From an uncultured Bacteroidales bacterium (GTDB taxonomy: Bacteria > Bacteroidota > Bacteroidia > Bacteroidales > UBA3824): a stretch of DNA of 64,000 nucleotides. The stretch is from NCBI GenBank assembly GCA_937877455.1, contig CALFIU010000055.1:1-64000 (forward strand). Reading direction: 5' to 3'. The position numbers were made by a program, and so were the translations under genes. Positions within the stretch are counted from its first letter, which is position 1. Each line of letters begins with the position of its first letter. Below are positions 35,252 to 44,580 of this stretch, in pieces. Under the pieces are notes generated by a model. It had not been told where the DNA came from. It worked only from the letters and a program-made list of their open reading frames with translations, and searched no databases.

Positions 35252-36430
35252 TTATATTCTGTCCATTGCTAAGCGAGTATTTTCGGTGGTGTTGAAAGCG
35301 GTCAGGCGGATATAGCCCTCGCCTGATGCTCCGAAACCTGCGCCGGGCGTGCTGACGATGTTTTTCTCTTTCAAAAGGTAGTCAAAAAACGCCCAAGAAT
35401 CACCGTCGGGTGTTTTGAGCCAGATGTACGGCGAATTTATGCCGCCAAAAACTTCAAAACCTTTTGACGAAAGACTTTCGCGGATTATTTTGGCGTTAAG
35501 AAGGTAATAGTCAATCAATTGACGCACTTGCAATTGACCTTCTTCGCTATACGTCGCCTCTGCTGCTCGTTGAATGATATATGGCGTACCGTTGAATTTA
35601 GTACACTGACGACGTTTCCATAAACTATTGAGCGAAAATGCGTTACCATTGCTATCGTAACCCTTACATTCCTTGGGAACAACGGTGTAAGAACATCTCG
35701 TACCCGTGAATCCAGCTGTTTTGGAATAACTTCTGAACTCGATTGCGACTTGTTTTGCACCGTCAATTTCATAAATTGAATGTGGGACGTTACTTTCGGT
35801 AATAAATGCCTCGTATGCAGCATCAAAAAGTATCAACGATTTGTTGCGTATCGCATAGTCAACAAAAACCTTCAACTGCTCTTTGGTTAGTGTTGTGCCG
35901 GTCGGATTGTTAGGGTAACAAAGATAAATGACATCGACCTTTTCTTTTGGAAGTTCGGGGACAAAATCGTTGGATTTCGTGGTGGGCATACGGACGATAT
36001 TGCGTCCCGACATCACGTTGGTATCAACGTAAACGGGATACACGGGGTCAGTTACTGCTATGACATTGTTGCCCAAAATGTCGGTGATATTACCAGTGTC
36101 GGATTTCGCTCCATCGGATATGAAAATTTCGTCGTTGTTGATGTCAACCCCATGACTTTTGAAATCAAATTGTCGGATTTTGTCCTGCAAAAACTCGTAG
36201 CCTTGCTCTGGTCCGTAACCTCTGAAAGTATCTTTTTGGGACATTTCGTCAACGGCTTTGTGCATGGCTTTGATGCAGACCTCTGGCAACGGCAATGTAA
36301 CGTCGCCAATACCCATTCTGATAATTGGAGCGTCGGGATTGGTGGCGGTGTATACTTTTAATCGTCGCGCTATTTCTGTAAAAAGATAACTATCAGATAG
36401 TTTAGTAAAATTATCGTTGATTTGTACCAT
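35252..36430 (-). CDS. dapL: LL-diaminopimelate aminotransferase
   Basis: 392 residues. The fold-type I aminotransferase PLP lysine is in SYSKTAGFTGTRC, with CYPNNPTGTTLTKEQL and the N-terminal RMGIGDVTLPLP typical of DapL. It converts tetrahydrodipicolinate to LL-diaminopimelate in one step, the short route to lysine and meso-DAP. dapF, the next step, is the gene immediately upstream on the same strand (12-bp gap). It ends in TAA. Confidence 0.93.
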   Translation of the reverse strand: MVQINDNFTKLSDSYLFTEIARRLKVYTATNPDAPIIRMGIGDVTLPLPEVCIKAMHKAVDEMSQKDTFRGYGPEQGYEFLQDKIRQFDFKSHGVDINNDEIFISDGAKSDTGNITDILGNNVIAVTDPVYPVYVDTNVMSGRNIVRMPTTKSNDFVPELPKEKVDVIYLCYPNNPTGTTLTKEQLKVFVDYAIRNKSLILFDAAYEAFITESNVPHSIYEIDGAKQVAIEFRSYSKTAGFTGTRCSYTVVPKECKGYDSNGNAFSLNSLWKRRQCTKFNGTPYIIQRAAEATYSEEGQLQVRQLIDYYLLNAKIIRESLSSKGFEVFGGINSPYIWLKTPDGDSWAFFDYLLKEKNIVSTPGAGFGASGEGYIRLTAFNTTENTRLAMDRI

Positions 36431-36442
36431 TTTGTTCTGTGT

Positions 36443-37249
36443 TTAAATGTAATCGAAAACTCCGTCGAATACTTTTTCTGCGCCGCCAGTCATGTAAACG
36501 CAATTGTCGGCCTCTGACCAGTGAATTTTCAAGCACCCGCCCAAGAGTTGAATGTTAGTTTCTCTGTCAGAAAAACCGTTCAAAATTGCTGCCACTGCCG
36601 TTGCACATGCTCCTGTGCCACAAGCCAAAGTCTCGCCCGCGCCTCGTTCCCAAACTCGCATTTCAAGATGTTGACAATCAATAATTTTCACAAATTCAAC
36701 ATTAGTGCGTTCAGGGAAATTGGGATGAATTTCGATTTTTTTGCCGATAGTTTCTACGGGAAAAGTTTTTACTTCGTCAACAAAAATAATGCAGTGCGGA
36801 TTGCCCATCGAAACGGCTGTGTAATCGTATTTTTCATCGTCGATTTTTAGCGTTTCATGTTCGGCGATGACAACGGGATTTCCCATGTTGACAGTAATCA
36901 AACCGTCGTCTTGAATCTCGATTTGCTTGTTGCCGGCTTGAGTCTGCAATGAAAGTTGTTTGCTGTCAATTAAATGATTATCATAAGCATAACGAGCCAC
37001 ACATCTCGACGCATTGCCACACATCTGCGCTTCCGAACCGTCAGAATTAAACATTCTCATTCTAACATTTGAGCCGTTATCTGAAGGCATTATCAACACC
37101 AAACCGTCGCTGCCGACACCAAAATGACGGTCGCTAATGCGGCGTGAAAGATTTGCAATGTCAGGCAACGACTCTATCGACGTCTCAAAACAGTCGATAT
37201 AAACATAATCGTTGCCTGCACCTTGCATTTTTGTAAATGGGATTTTCAT
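36443..37249 (-). CDS. dapF: Diaminopimelate epimerase
   Basis: 268 residues. The two catalytic cysteines lie in MCGNASRCVARYA and ACGTGACATAVAAI. It interconverts LL- and meso-diaminopimelate for lysine and peptidoglycan. It pairs with dapL downstream and lies 7 bp after the end of the glutamine synthetase frame, suggesting one transcript glnN-dapF-dapL. Confidence 0.95.
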   Translation of the reverse strand: MKIPFTKMQGAGNDYVYIDCFETSIESLPDIANLSRRISDRHFGVGSDGLVLIMPSDNGSNVRMRMFNSDGSEAQMCGNASRCVARYAYDNHLIDSKQLSLQTQAGNKQIEIQDDGLITVNMGNPVVIAEHETLKIDDEKYDYTAVSMGNPHCIIFVDEVKTFPVETIGKKIEIHPNFPERTNVEFVKIIDCQHLEMRVWERGAGETLACGTGACATAVAAILNGFSDRETNIQLLGGCLKIHWSEADNCVYMTGGAEKVFDGVFDYI

Positions 37250-37256
37250 TGCTTAA

Positions 37257-39452
37257 TTATCTGATAAACAACAATTCCCTATATTTTGGTAATGGCCACA
37301 TTTCATCGTCAACAAGCAATTCGAGTTTGTCAGCATGGTAACGGATTGTGTCAAAATACGGTAAAACGGTGTCGTGATAAGCAATAGCCTTTTCTTTCTC
37401 GCTTTCGATTTTGTTTGCGACTTTGCGAGCGTTTACCATCGCTTCTACCGAAGTTTCCAATATTGAGATGTGTTCAGAAATCTGTTCAATTGTTTGTAGC
37501 GTTTTTTCGCTGAGTTTCAACGCTTTGTCGCGACCAAAAACGTTTTCCATCTTTGTAACAGAATCCAACAGAATGCTCTGATATTTGGTTGCGACAGGTA
37601 TCACCGAACTGATTATCATATCGCCAAGAACACGGGCTTCAATCTGGATTTTCTTGGTGTAAGTGTCCCATTTAACCTCGTTACGAGCAATAAGTTCTTT
37701 CTCCGAGAATACACCCGTTGAAGTAAATAATTTTACAGATTCAGGCGTTGTGTATGCGTCGTAAATCTTTGGCACTGACGTTTCGCAGTCGAGACCACGT
37801 TTGGCTGCCTCAGCTTTCCATTCGTCGCTGTAGCCGTTACCGTCAAAACGGATTGGTTTGGAGATTTTTATGTACTCTTTGATGACTTCAAAAATTGCTT
37901 TTTCCTTGGCTATGCCGCTGTTGATTTTTTTGTCAACCTCTGCCTTGAACTCTTTGAGTTGAGCAGCCACAGCAGTATTGAGGGCAATCATTGCCGAGGC
38001 GCAGTTGGCTGACGAACCCACTGCGCGAAACTCAAATCTATTGCCAGTGAAAGCAAAAGGCGAGGTGCGGTTGCGGTCGGTATTGTCAACAAAAACCTCT
38101 GGAATACTGCCGATGCCAAGTTGCATTTTTTTCTTGTCGTCAAGAGTGATTCCGTCTTCGGAGTTGGAGTTTTCGATTTTGTCGAGAAGTTGCGAAAGTT
38201 GAGTTCCCAAAAACGCAGAAATAATTGCTGGAGGTGCTTCGTTTGCGCCAAGACGGTGAGCATTTTGCGCGGTCATAACAGATGCTTTGAGGAGCGCGTT
38301 GTTTTTGTAAACCGCCATCAAGATATTCACCATGAATGTTACAAACTGAAGATTTTCGGCAGGAGTTTTGCCCGGAGTGAGCAGACCAACGCCAGTGTCA
38401 GTGCCGAGCGACCAGTTGTTGTGCTTGCCCGAACCGTTGATACCTGCAAATGGCTTTTCGTGAAGTAAAACGCGGAATCCGTGTTTGCGTGCAATGCGTT
38501 TCATAATTGACATTATAAGCAAGTTGTGGTCGTTTGCAAGGTTGGTTTCTCCGAAAATTGGAGCGAGTTCAAACTGGTTTGGCGCAACTTCGTTGTGTCG
38601 TGTTTTGCAAGGGATTCCGAATTTATAAGCCTCGAATTCTACCTCTTTCATGTACGCCTGAACGCGCTCTGGAATAGAGCCGAAATAATGGTCTTCGAGT
38701 TGCTGATTTTTGGCTGATTCGTGTCCCAACAATGTTCTGCCAGTCAATAAGAGGTCGGGACGTGTGGCGTAGAGACCTTCGTCAACAAGGAAATATTCTT
38801 GTTCCCAACCGAGGTACGAATATACTTTGTTGACATTTTCGTCAAAATATTTGCATACATCAACAGCTGCTTTGTCAACGGCAGAAAGAGCCTTCAAAAG
38901 AGGTGCTTTGTAGTCGAGACATTCGCCAGTGTATGAGATAAATACGGTAGGGATACAAAGGGTATCGTCAACGATGAAAGCGGGCGACGACGGATCCCAA
39001 GCCGACTAGCCGCGAGCCTCACAAGTGTTTCTCAAGCCGCCGCTTGGAAAACTTGACGCATCGGGTTCTTGCTGAGCGAGCAATTTGCCCGAAAACTCTT
39101 CGATTACGCCTTCGCCAGGTGCGCCTGCGTATTCGATGAAGGAGTCGTGTTTTTCGGCTGTGCCTTCTGTTAGGGGCTGAAACCAATGGGTGTAATGGGT
39201 TGCGCCAAGTTCAGTTGCCCATTGTTTTATACCAGCGGCGATGTGGTCGGCGAGAGAACGGTCGAGAGGGTTGCCGTTTTTTACTACTGCCATGAATTTT
39301 TTCAAGGTGTCTTTCGACAAATATTTCAACATCTGTTCTTTGCCGAAAACATACTTTCCGTAATATGCGGGTGTTGATTTTTCGGGACTTTCTACTGCGA
39401 GAGGCATTTTCTTGAATGCCTCTGATACTACTTGAAATCTTAATCCACTCAT
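37257..39452 (-). pseudogene. glnN: Type III glutamine synthetase frame interrupted by one in-frame TAG
   Basis: The frame runs 732 codons from 39452 to 37257 in a single phase, the expected GSIII length of about 730 residues. Codon 149 is TAG (39006-39008). The flanking translation is SGGLRNTCEARG, stop, SAWDPSSPAFIV; in GSIII proteins I know, this position is tyrosine (ARGYxAWDPSSPAF), so a single TAC or TAT to TAG change explains it. The rest is intact, including NQFELAPIFGETNLA, ITGSG-like FAGINGSGKHNNWS and VGSSANCASAMIALNTAV. GSIII makes glutamine from glutamate and ammonia. It could be a real nonsense mutation, a read error, or suppressed. Confidence 0.85.
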
Positions 39453-39486
39453 TTTTGTGTCGTATTTGAGGTTTGTTTTTACAACG

Positions 39487-39518
39487 CAAAGTAACGGCAG
39501 ATTTTGCGTTTTTGCAAT
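39487..39518 (-). promoter_or_regulatory. Probable promoter of the glutamine synthetase gene
   Basis: On the minus strand the -7 candidate is TTACTTTG (39487-39494) and ATTG lies 20 bases upstream (39515-39518), the same geometry as in front of gltB. The -33 element is the edge of the shared upstream block. Confidence 0.55.
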
Positions 39519-39586
39519 AAAGGAATAACGTAAACACCGTCCGTAAAACCACGTATTTTTTTTGTAAGGGGATTACGTAGAGAGGG
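39513..39586 (-). promoter_or_regulatory. Shared nitrogen-gene upstream block, copy C
   Basis: Matches 23010-23084 (gltB upstream) with about five differences over ~74 bases, same orientation towards its gene. It contains TACGTAAT, TACGTGGTTTTACGGAC and TTTACGT motifs on the minus strand. It is probably a binding site for a regulator of nitrogen genes; see findings. Confidence 0.65.
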
Positions 39587-39681
39587 GAAGAAAAATTGTA
39601 CTAACATTATTCCACAAAAAATAAAAAAAACAAACTAATAAACATAATTTTATATCTAAAAAAATGTAATGCAAACTATAA

Positions 39682-39940
39682 ATCCGACAGGCGTCGGATT
39701 TACCCAATTGAAAAAAATTGGCATTTTCGTCAGGCGTCGGATTTACCCAATCGTACAAAAAGCACATTTTCGTCAGCGGTTTTTTGACCCAATCGTACAA
39801 AAAGCACATTTCCGTCAACGGTTTTTTGACCCAATCGTACAAAAAGCACATTTTCGACAGCGGTTTTTTGACCCAATCGTACAAAAAGCACATTTCCGAC
39901 AGCGGTTTTTTGACCCAATCGTACAAAATTGACACTTTCG
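39682..39940. repeat. Tandem repeat, 42-43 bp period, about six units
   Basis: The CCCAATCGTACAAAA landmark occurs at 39746, 39788, 39830, 39872 and 39914, exactly 42 bp apart, and an earlier variant unit of 43 bp precedes them. Units differ in CGTCAGCGG, CGTCAACGG or CGACAGCGG. AATCCGAC and GTCGGATT at the left end form a short hairpin. The units keep long frames open on both strands only because 42 is divisible by three. Confidence 0.9.
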
Positions 39941-39949
39941 TCAACGAGA

Positions 39950-40066
39950 CCTCACCCCCTTCCCCTCTCCTAAAAGGCGAGGGGGGTATTACTTAAATTC
40001 TGCTTTTTCTATGCATTATATTATTTACCTCACCCCTATCCCCTCTCCTAAAAGGCGAGGGGTGTA
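39950..40066. repeat. Two copies of a 39-bp palindromic repeat
   Basis: 39950-39988 and 40028-40066 differ at three positions. Each contains CCCCTCTCCTAAAAGGCGAGGGG, a near-palindrome. Nothing coding lies between them. Confidence 0.8.
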
Positions 40067-40105
40067 AATTAACGATTGTGGTAACTTGGATTATGTATTT
40101 TCCAC

Positions 40106-40305
40106 GTCAATTTCATTTGATCGGGCGGACACGCAGGTCCGCCCCTACACATCATTTTATTTCGGATGGGGATTATAGGAGTTTGAGAAAAGACAGCTTT
40201 GCCGCCTTTTCTCAAACTCCTATTTATAATATTGAATATAACATTTTTTTGTAGGGACTGGTCTATGTGTCCGCCCGCATTGATGTCGATTCAAATGAAA
40301 TTGAC
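40106..40305. mobile_element. MITE-like palindromic element M3
   Basis: 200 bp with outer inverted ends GTCAATTTCATTTGA (40106-40120) and its complement (40291-40305), inner 26-bp arms at 40123-40148 and 40251-40276, and a central hairpin around GTTTGAGAAAAGACAG. It is the reverse complement of M2, with small differences. Its right end touches the stop codon of the histidine kinase gene (40305-40307). Confidence 0.85.
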
Positions 40306-41948
40306 TATCCTACACCACACGTTGGCAAATCAAACGAAAAAATAGTTTCCAACTTCGATGAGATAATGCTCAATTTGCTATCGTGACGTTGCAAAAAATA
40401 TTTACATATCCAAAGTCCTAAACCTGTACCCTGCTCACCAAAGGTTCCTGCGGTGGAAATACGCGAATCTGGATTAAGAATTTTTGCAATATCGCTGTGA
40501 GAAAGCATCACACCAGTATCCGACACACAAACCATAGTTTTTGTTTGATTTTTTTCTGCAGATACTCTCACAACTCCATCTTTATTACAAAATTTTATAG
40601 CATTGTTTATAAGATTTCTTAACACTGCCGAAATCATATTCATATCACCACTAATACAAATATCTTCAGCAATTTGGTTGGAAAGAATAACATTTTTATG
40701 AAAAGCAGATGCGTAAGATAGATTAAAAATACTTTCAACAATACGGTGTAAATACAAGTTTTCTACACACATTGTAATACGTCCCATTTCGCACCGTGAG
40801 TAATCCATGATGTTGACAAGCAAATCATATCCCTGCGAAGCCGACGACTTTATTATTTCTACATATTCAGCAGCATCGTCAAATCTACTTTCTGCGATGC
40901 TACGCGACAAAAGTTCACCAAATCCAAGAAGTGAGTTGAATGGATTTTTTAAATCGTGGCCAATTATCGAGAGCAACCTATTTTTTGTTTCTATCTGTTT
41001 TTCGAGCCGCAAAGCTGTTTCTTTGTAAAAAGAAATGTCGTTAACCATTCCAACAATTTTCAATGGTTCTCCAAACGTGTCTGTAACAACACTGCCACGT
41101 AACTCCAACCAACGAATTTCTTCATCGCAAGGACGTTTTATGCGAAGTTCAAAAGAAAAATTCTCCAAAAGACCATTTTTTATTGATACAAAAAATTTGT
41201 TGGCACGGTGAATATCTTCCTTAAAAATAAGGTTACACATACCCGCAAAAGTATTTGGATACCCCTTTGATATTCCCAACCAATCGGCTACAATGTCAGA
41301 ACAATGCCAAAACCCTGTACTAAACTCATATTCAAAACTGTTGGAATAAAAATTTTTCAAAAAATCATCAAAATTACCCAATCCATCTTGATGTTGAATG
41401 TAATACGGATTGTTTTTTATAGCACCATCTTCGGCTCCAACGTATTTTGCAGCACGTCTCATAAGTTGACTACCGTAGCCACAAATAATTTTTACCGCGC
41501 GTCTAATAATTCCAAGATCAAGCCTTACGCCATCTTCTACAGCTGTATAATCTTTTTGGGCGACAGAAAAAAAACCTGCCACAACAACTCCACAATGTTG
41601 TTGGTTAAAAATAATAGGAATAACAGCCGTATAACTTCCTATCCCTTCAAAATCTACGAGCAAAGAATCGTCTATGGTTATTCCTACTGCATTTTTTACA
41701 GCATCGGTAAATTTTCCATTACGTTGGGTAGTGGGCAAAAAATAACGACTTTTTTCTCCATTTGCAAATACTGCAATTTCCACACCAAGCAATTCTGATA
41801 AATTGCGGAGATTTTTGCTCATACCAAACAACTCCACAAAACATTTTACAGCATTGGTTATGTTGTGGTTTCCAACATCAAGATTGCCATAGTCTAAGCG
41901 GTTTGGTATTATTACAGAATTTTCAATATTGTTTTTTTCTGTATCCAA
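40305..41948 (-). CDS. Hybrid-less sensor histidine kinase with PAS domain
   Basis: 547 residues, no clear membrane span. The N-terminal ~170 residues form a putative sensory domain (possibly PocR-like), followed by a PAS/PAC domain at about 190-320 (ELRIKRPCDEEIRWLELRG, VGMVNDISFYKE). The H-box is SIIGHDLKNPFNSLLGFGE. The ATP-binding domain has NLINNAIKFCNKDG, VSDTGVMLSHSD and GEQGTGLGLWICKYF. No response regulator is adjacent. It is the last gene of a minus-strand run after lptF (11-bp gap) and ends in TAG inside the M3 edge. Confidence 0.88.
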   Translation of the reverse strand: MDTEKNNIENSVIIPNRLDYGNLDVGNHNITNAVKCFVELFGMSKNLRNLSELLGVEIAVFANGEKSRYFLPTTQRNGKFTDAVKNAVGITIDDSLLVDFEGIGSYTAVIPIIFNQQHCGVVVAGFFSVAQKDYTAVEDGVRLDLGIIRRAVKIICGYGSQLMRRAAKYVGAEDGAIKNNPYYIQHQDGLGNFDDFLKNFYSNSFEYEFSTGFWHCSDIVADWLGISKGYPNTFAGMCNLIFKEDIHRANKFFVSIKNGLLENFSFELRIKRPCDEEIRWLELRGSVVTDTFGEPLKIVGMVNDISFYKETALRLEKQIETKNRLLSIIGHDLKNPFNSLLGFGELLSRSIAESRFDDAAEYVEIIKSSASQGYDLLVNIMDYSRCEMGRITMCVENLYLHRIVESIFNLSYASAFHKNVILSNQIAEDICISGDMNMISAVLRNLINNAIKFCNKDGVVRVSAEKNQTKTMVCVSDTGVMLSHSDIAKILNPDSRISTAGTFGEQGTGLGLWICKYFLQRHDSKLSIISSKLETIFSFDLPTCGVG

Positions 41949-41959
41949 ATGTATTTTTT

Positions 41960-43600
41960 TTAAACAGTTTTGCTATTATCTACGTTTTTTCTTTTAAAAA
42001 AGTTCACAATTTTTTCAAAAAACATTTTATATGCGTCGATATTAAACAATTGTGCATCAACGGTGGCTTTGTATGTTAAAAAAATACCAATAGGCAAAAT
42101 TATTATAGAAGAAATCCACATTCCTTGCCATGGTTCCCACACACCTTCGCGACTCATTTTCATTCCTGCAGTAGAGATTATGTAATAAATAATAAACACA
42201 ATGACCGATACCACAATTGGAACTCCAAATCCACCTTTGCGAATAATGGCACCAAGAGGCGCGCCGATAAAGAAAAATATCAAACATGCTATAGAAAGTG
42301 TAAATTTTTGATGCCACGCATTTCGATATTTTGCAATGGTTCGTCTTCTTGACGAAAAATCGTCGCAATTGCGAATTATAAGATTCTGTGTTTCTGTTGC
42401 AAATTCTTTGATTTTTGTAAGCACCATACGTTGGCTATCCGTTGGCATAGCAAGATAAAGGCTATCGAGGTTTATCACCGATTCAAGTTCTTGAATTGGT
42501 GTACTATAAAGTAACATCATTTTTTTATTATTTTCTGCAATTTGAGCCTTTATAATTGAATCTTCGTGTAAGTATGCTGTATCCTCGTCCTTTAATAAAA
42601 AAGCCATTTCTTCTGGGTTATCAACGCTGGACAAACGATGATTTTTTGACTTATTTTTGCGTTTTGCATTAATCGAGTCGGTAAAATGCTGTTCTGAATG
42701 CCTTCCATTTCGCATGTAGTTGCGATTGTTGAGCGTTGAAGAAAAATTTTCGGTGCGGATATTAAAATTTCCTGTCATAGAATCTATCGCGCGTTGTAGT
42801 TGCTCTACGTTTTTTACTTGATAATTGTTTCTGAAAAGATTTTCGTCTGTTTTGTTAAAATCAAAACCTGCCAAATTAAATACTATTGTCTGTGTAGAAA
42901 ATTTATCTTTACGCTGAGGATAAGCATTTTTATCTTTTGAATCGCTTTCTTCATAACGTACGCCGTCATAAAGCGTTACAAGCATATAACGGTTATCGTC
43001 GGTCATTTTCATCATTCCGCTATCAGCCAAGGTTACTGTAGTGTTACCCTTACCCTTGGTGTGTTCGTAAACCATAAAATCGTACATCATATTGGTAACG
43101 GGATTTTTTTCGCTTATCCTTATTGAAAAATTGTCAAGGTCGTTGTTAAATATACCCGGTTTAATATTCAACTCAGGACGTTGTCCCTTAATGCTGTACA
43201 GCAAAGCGGAAAATTTGAGATTGGTATAAGGTATAAGATTGTTGGCAATAAAAAAAGCACCTAAACTTATTGCAATGCTCAAATAAATAAGTGGTTTCAT
43301 CGCCCGTTGTAACGATATACCAGCAGCCTTGATTGCCGTGAGTTCAAATTTTTCGCCAAGGTTTCCAAAGGTCATTATCGAAGCGAGCAAAATAGCGAGT
43401 GGCAAAGCCATTGGAATAAGCCCTGCCGAAGCATAGAGCATAAGTTCGGCAATTACCGACGCGTCAAGTCCTTTACCAACAAGGTCGTCGATATATTTCC
43501 ACAAAAATTGCATTAGCAACACAAACAACGATATAAAAAACGTTGCAATAAGTGGCCAAACGTATGATTTTATAAGAAATAAGTCGAGTTTTTTCAACAT
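41960..43600 (-). CDS. LptF/LptG-family lipopolysaccharide export permease
   Basis: 546 residues. Three N-terminal membrane spans (KSYVWPLIATFFISLFVLLM and two more) and three C-terminal ones (from about residue 440) bracket a large periplasmic region, the YjgP/YjgQ layout. LIPMALPLAILLASIMTFG and FFIGAPLGAIIRKGGFG are family blocks. It moves LPS from the inner membrane with LptB, in Bacteroidota often as a single permease. The periplasmic part is longer than in E. coli LptF. It lies 15 bp after the GlsB-like gene. Confidence 0.85.
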   Translation of the reverse strand: MLKKLDLFLIKSYVWPLIATFFISLFVLLMQFLWKYIDDLVGKGLDASVIAELMLYASAGLIPMALPLAILLASIMTFGNLGEKFELTAIKAAGISLQRAMKPLIYLSIAISLGAFFIANNLIPYTNLKFSALLYSIKGQRPELNIKPGIFNNDLDNFSIRISEKNPVTNMMYDFMVYEHTKGKGNTTVTLADSGMMKMTDDNRYMLVTLYDGVRYEESDSKDKNAYPQRKDKFSTQTIVFNLAGFDFNKTDENLFRNNYQVKNVEQLQRAIDSMTGNFNIRTENFSSTLNNRNYMRNGRHSEQHFTDSINAKRKNKSKNHRLSSVDNPEEMAFLLKDEDTAYLHEDSIIKAQIAENNKKMMLLYSTPIQELESVINLDSLYLAMPTDSQRMVLTKIKEFATETQNLIIRNCDDFSSRRRTIAKYRNAWHQKFTLSIACLIFFFIGAPLGAIIRKGGFGVPIVVSVIVFIIYYIISTAGMKMSREGVWEPWQGMWISSIIILPIGIFLTYKATVDAQLFNIDAYKMFFEKIVNFFKRKNVDNSKTV

Positions 43601-43615
43601 ATCTAAAAATAATAA

Positions 43616-44554
43616 CTAAATTACTTTTTTTGGTGTAAAAGTATCAAGATGTCTTGCCTTTTTGTCGGGAAAAACATCATCAATGGTTATTAGTATTCCG
43701 GTTTCTTCTACACCGCCAAAAAATGGGTTAATTGCTGTTCCAAACATTTTCATTGTTGAAGAAAGGTTCATATAAGCATTAACCAAAGGTGGAATATTTT
43801 CGTTAAGTTCGCGTACTTTTTTATTAAGCAACTTAAAATCAGATTTGTAATCGTTACCCGCAAAAATATCTAAAATATTTTGTTGTGTCTGTATTTTTAT
43901 TGCTTCTTTTGGTGTAACAAGTTGCTCTGTATCGCGAAAATATTTATTGAGAAATGTTAAAATATAATCTCTTGCAGTTATATTAAATGTGGTATACATA
44001 GTAACCTTTCCAAACATGTATTTAATATGTCCAGCATTCATTTTGTATATGGCACCAAGTCCATCCCAAAGATTGTCGAGGGCAAAAATAGCTTGTTTGA
44101 AATTTTGACGACTTTGATATTTTGGCTGTACAAAACTTCGTCCAAGTTCTATGGTGTATGGCATATAATCCGTTATAAATTTTTCTGAAAAATTGAAAAT
44201 TTCAGAAGTAGAAAGTTGAGGTTCGCCATTATTTCCCAAAATAGGAAGACTACAATCTATAAATCTATATCCACCAATAATTTCGCGATCTTGTTCGTTC
44301 CATACAATAAGCTGTTGATAAGGAAGTTCGCGAGTATCACATTCGTCAATATCGCATGCTTTTCCTGTTCCTCCACCTGCACCCCTAAAAGCAAGTTCGC
44401 GCAAACGTCCTATCTCTGTCATAACATTTGGCGAATTGTGGTAGTTTATTATATAAACTTTGTTGTTACCATAATTTGTAAACCTTACAAATTTATCATC
44501 GGTAAGTTCTTTTTCAAGAACATCTTTGTCAACAGGGGCAATTATTTCTTCCAT
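43616..44554 (-). CDS. GNAT-like N-acyltransferase, GlsB-like (hemolysin family)
   Basis: 312 residues. IGRLRELAFRGAGGGTGKACDID, then ELPYQQLIVWNEQDREIIGGYRF and ELGRSFVQPKYQ are characteristic of the OlsB/GlsB N-acyltransferases that acylate an amino acid (glycine or ornithine) with a 3-hydroxy acid. The gene follows a PlsC-like acyltransferase by 26 bp, matching the two-gene glycine-lipid pair described in Bacteroides. The product is inferred from context; the amino acid is not provable here. It ends in TAG. Confidence 0.75.
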   Translation of the reverse strand: MEEIIAPVDKDVLEKELTDDKFVRFTNYGNNKVYIINYHNSPNVMTEIGRLRELAFRGAGGGTGKACDIDECDTRELPYQQLIVWNEQDREIIGGYRFIDCSLPILGNNGEPQLSTSEIFNFSEKFITDYMPYTIELGRSFVQPKYQSRQNFKQAIFALDNLWDGLGAIYKMNAGHIKYMFGKVTMYTTFNITARDYILTFLNKYFRDTEQLVTPKEAIKIQTQQNILDIFAGNDYKSDFKLLNKKVRELNENIPPLVNAYMNLSSTMKMFGTAINPFFGGVEETGILITIDDVFPDKKARHLDTFTPKKVI

Positions 44555-44580
44555 TCCTCTTGCTTATTCGTTAATTAATT

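Noticed and set aside
39006..39008. TAG read as an amino acid because of an altered genetic code
   Set aside because: TAG ends other genes in the window at sensible places (ftsA at 48862, the GlsB-like gene at 43616, the kinase at 40305), so the code looks standard; a nonsense change or read error is simpler.
39682..39940. CRISPR array
   Set aside because: Units are directly adjacent with no unique spacers, and no cas gene is present.
39573..39944. A minus-strand frame encoding a repeated 14-residue peptide (LYDWVKKPL)
   Set aside because: The 42-bp repeat keeps frames open on both strands by arithmetic; there is no promoter, signal or homology, and the same holds for the opposite strand.
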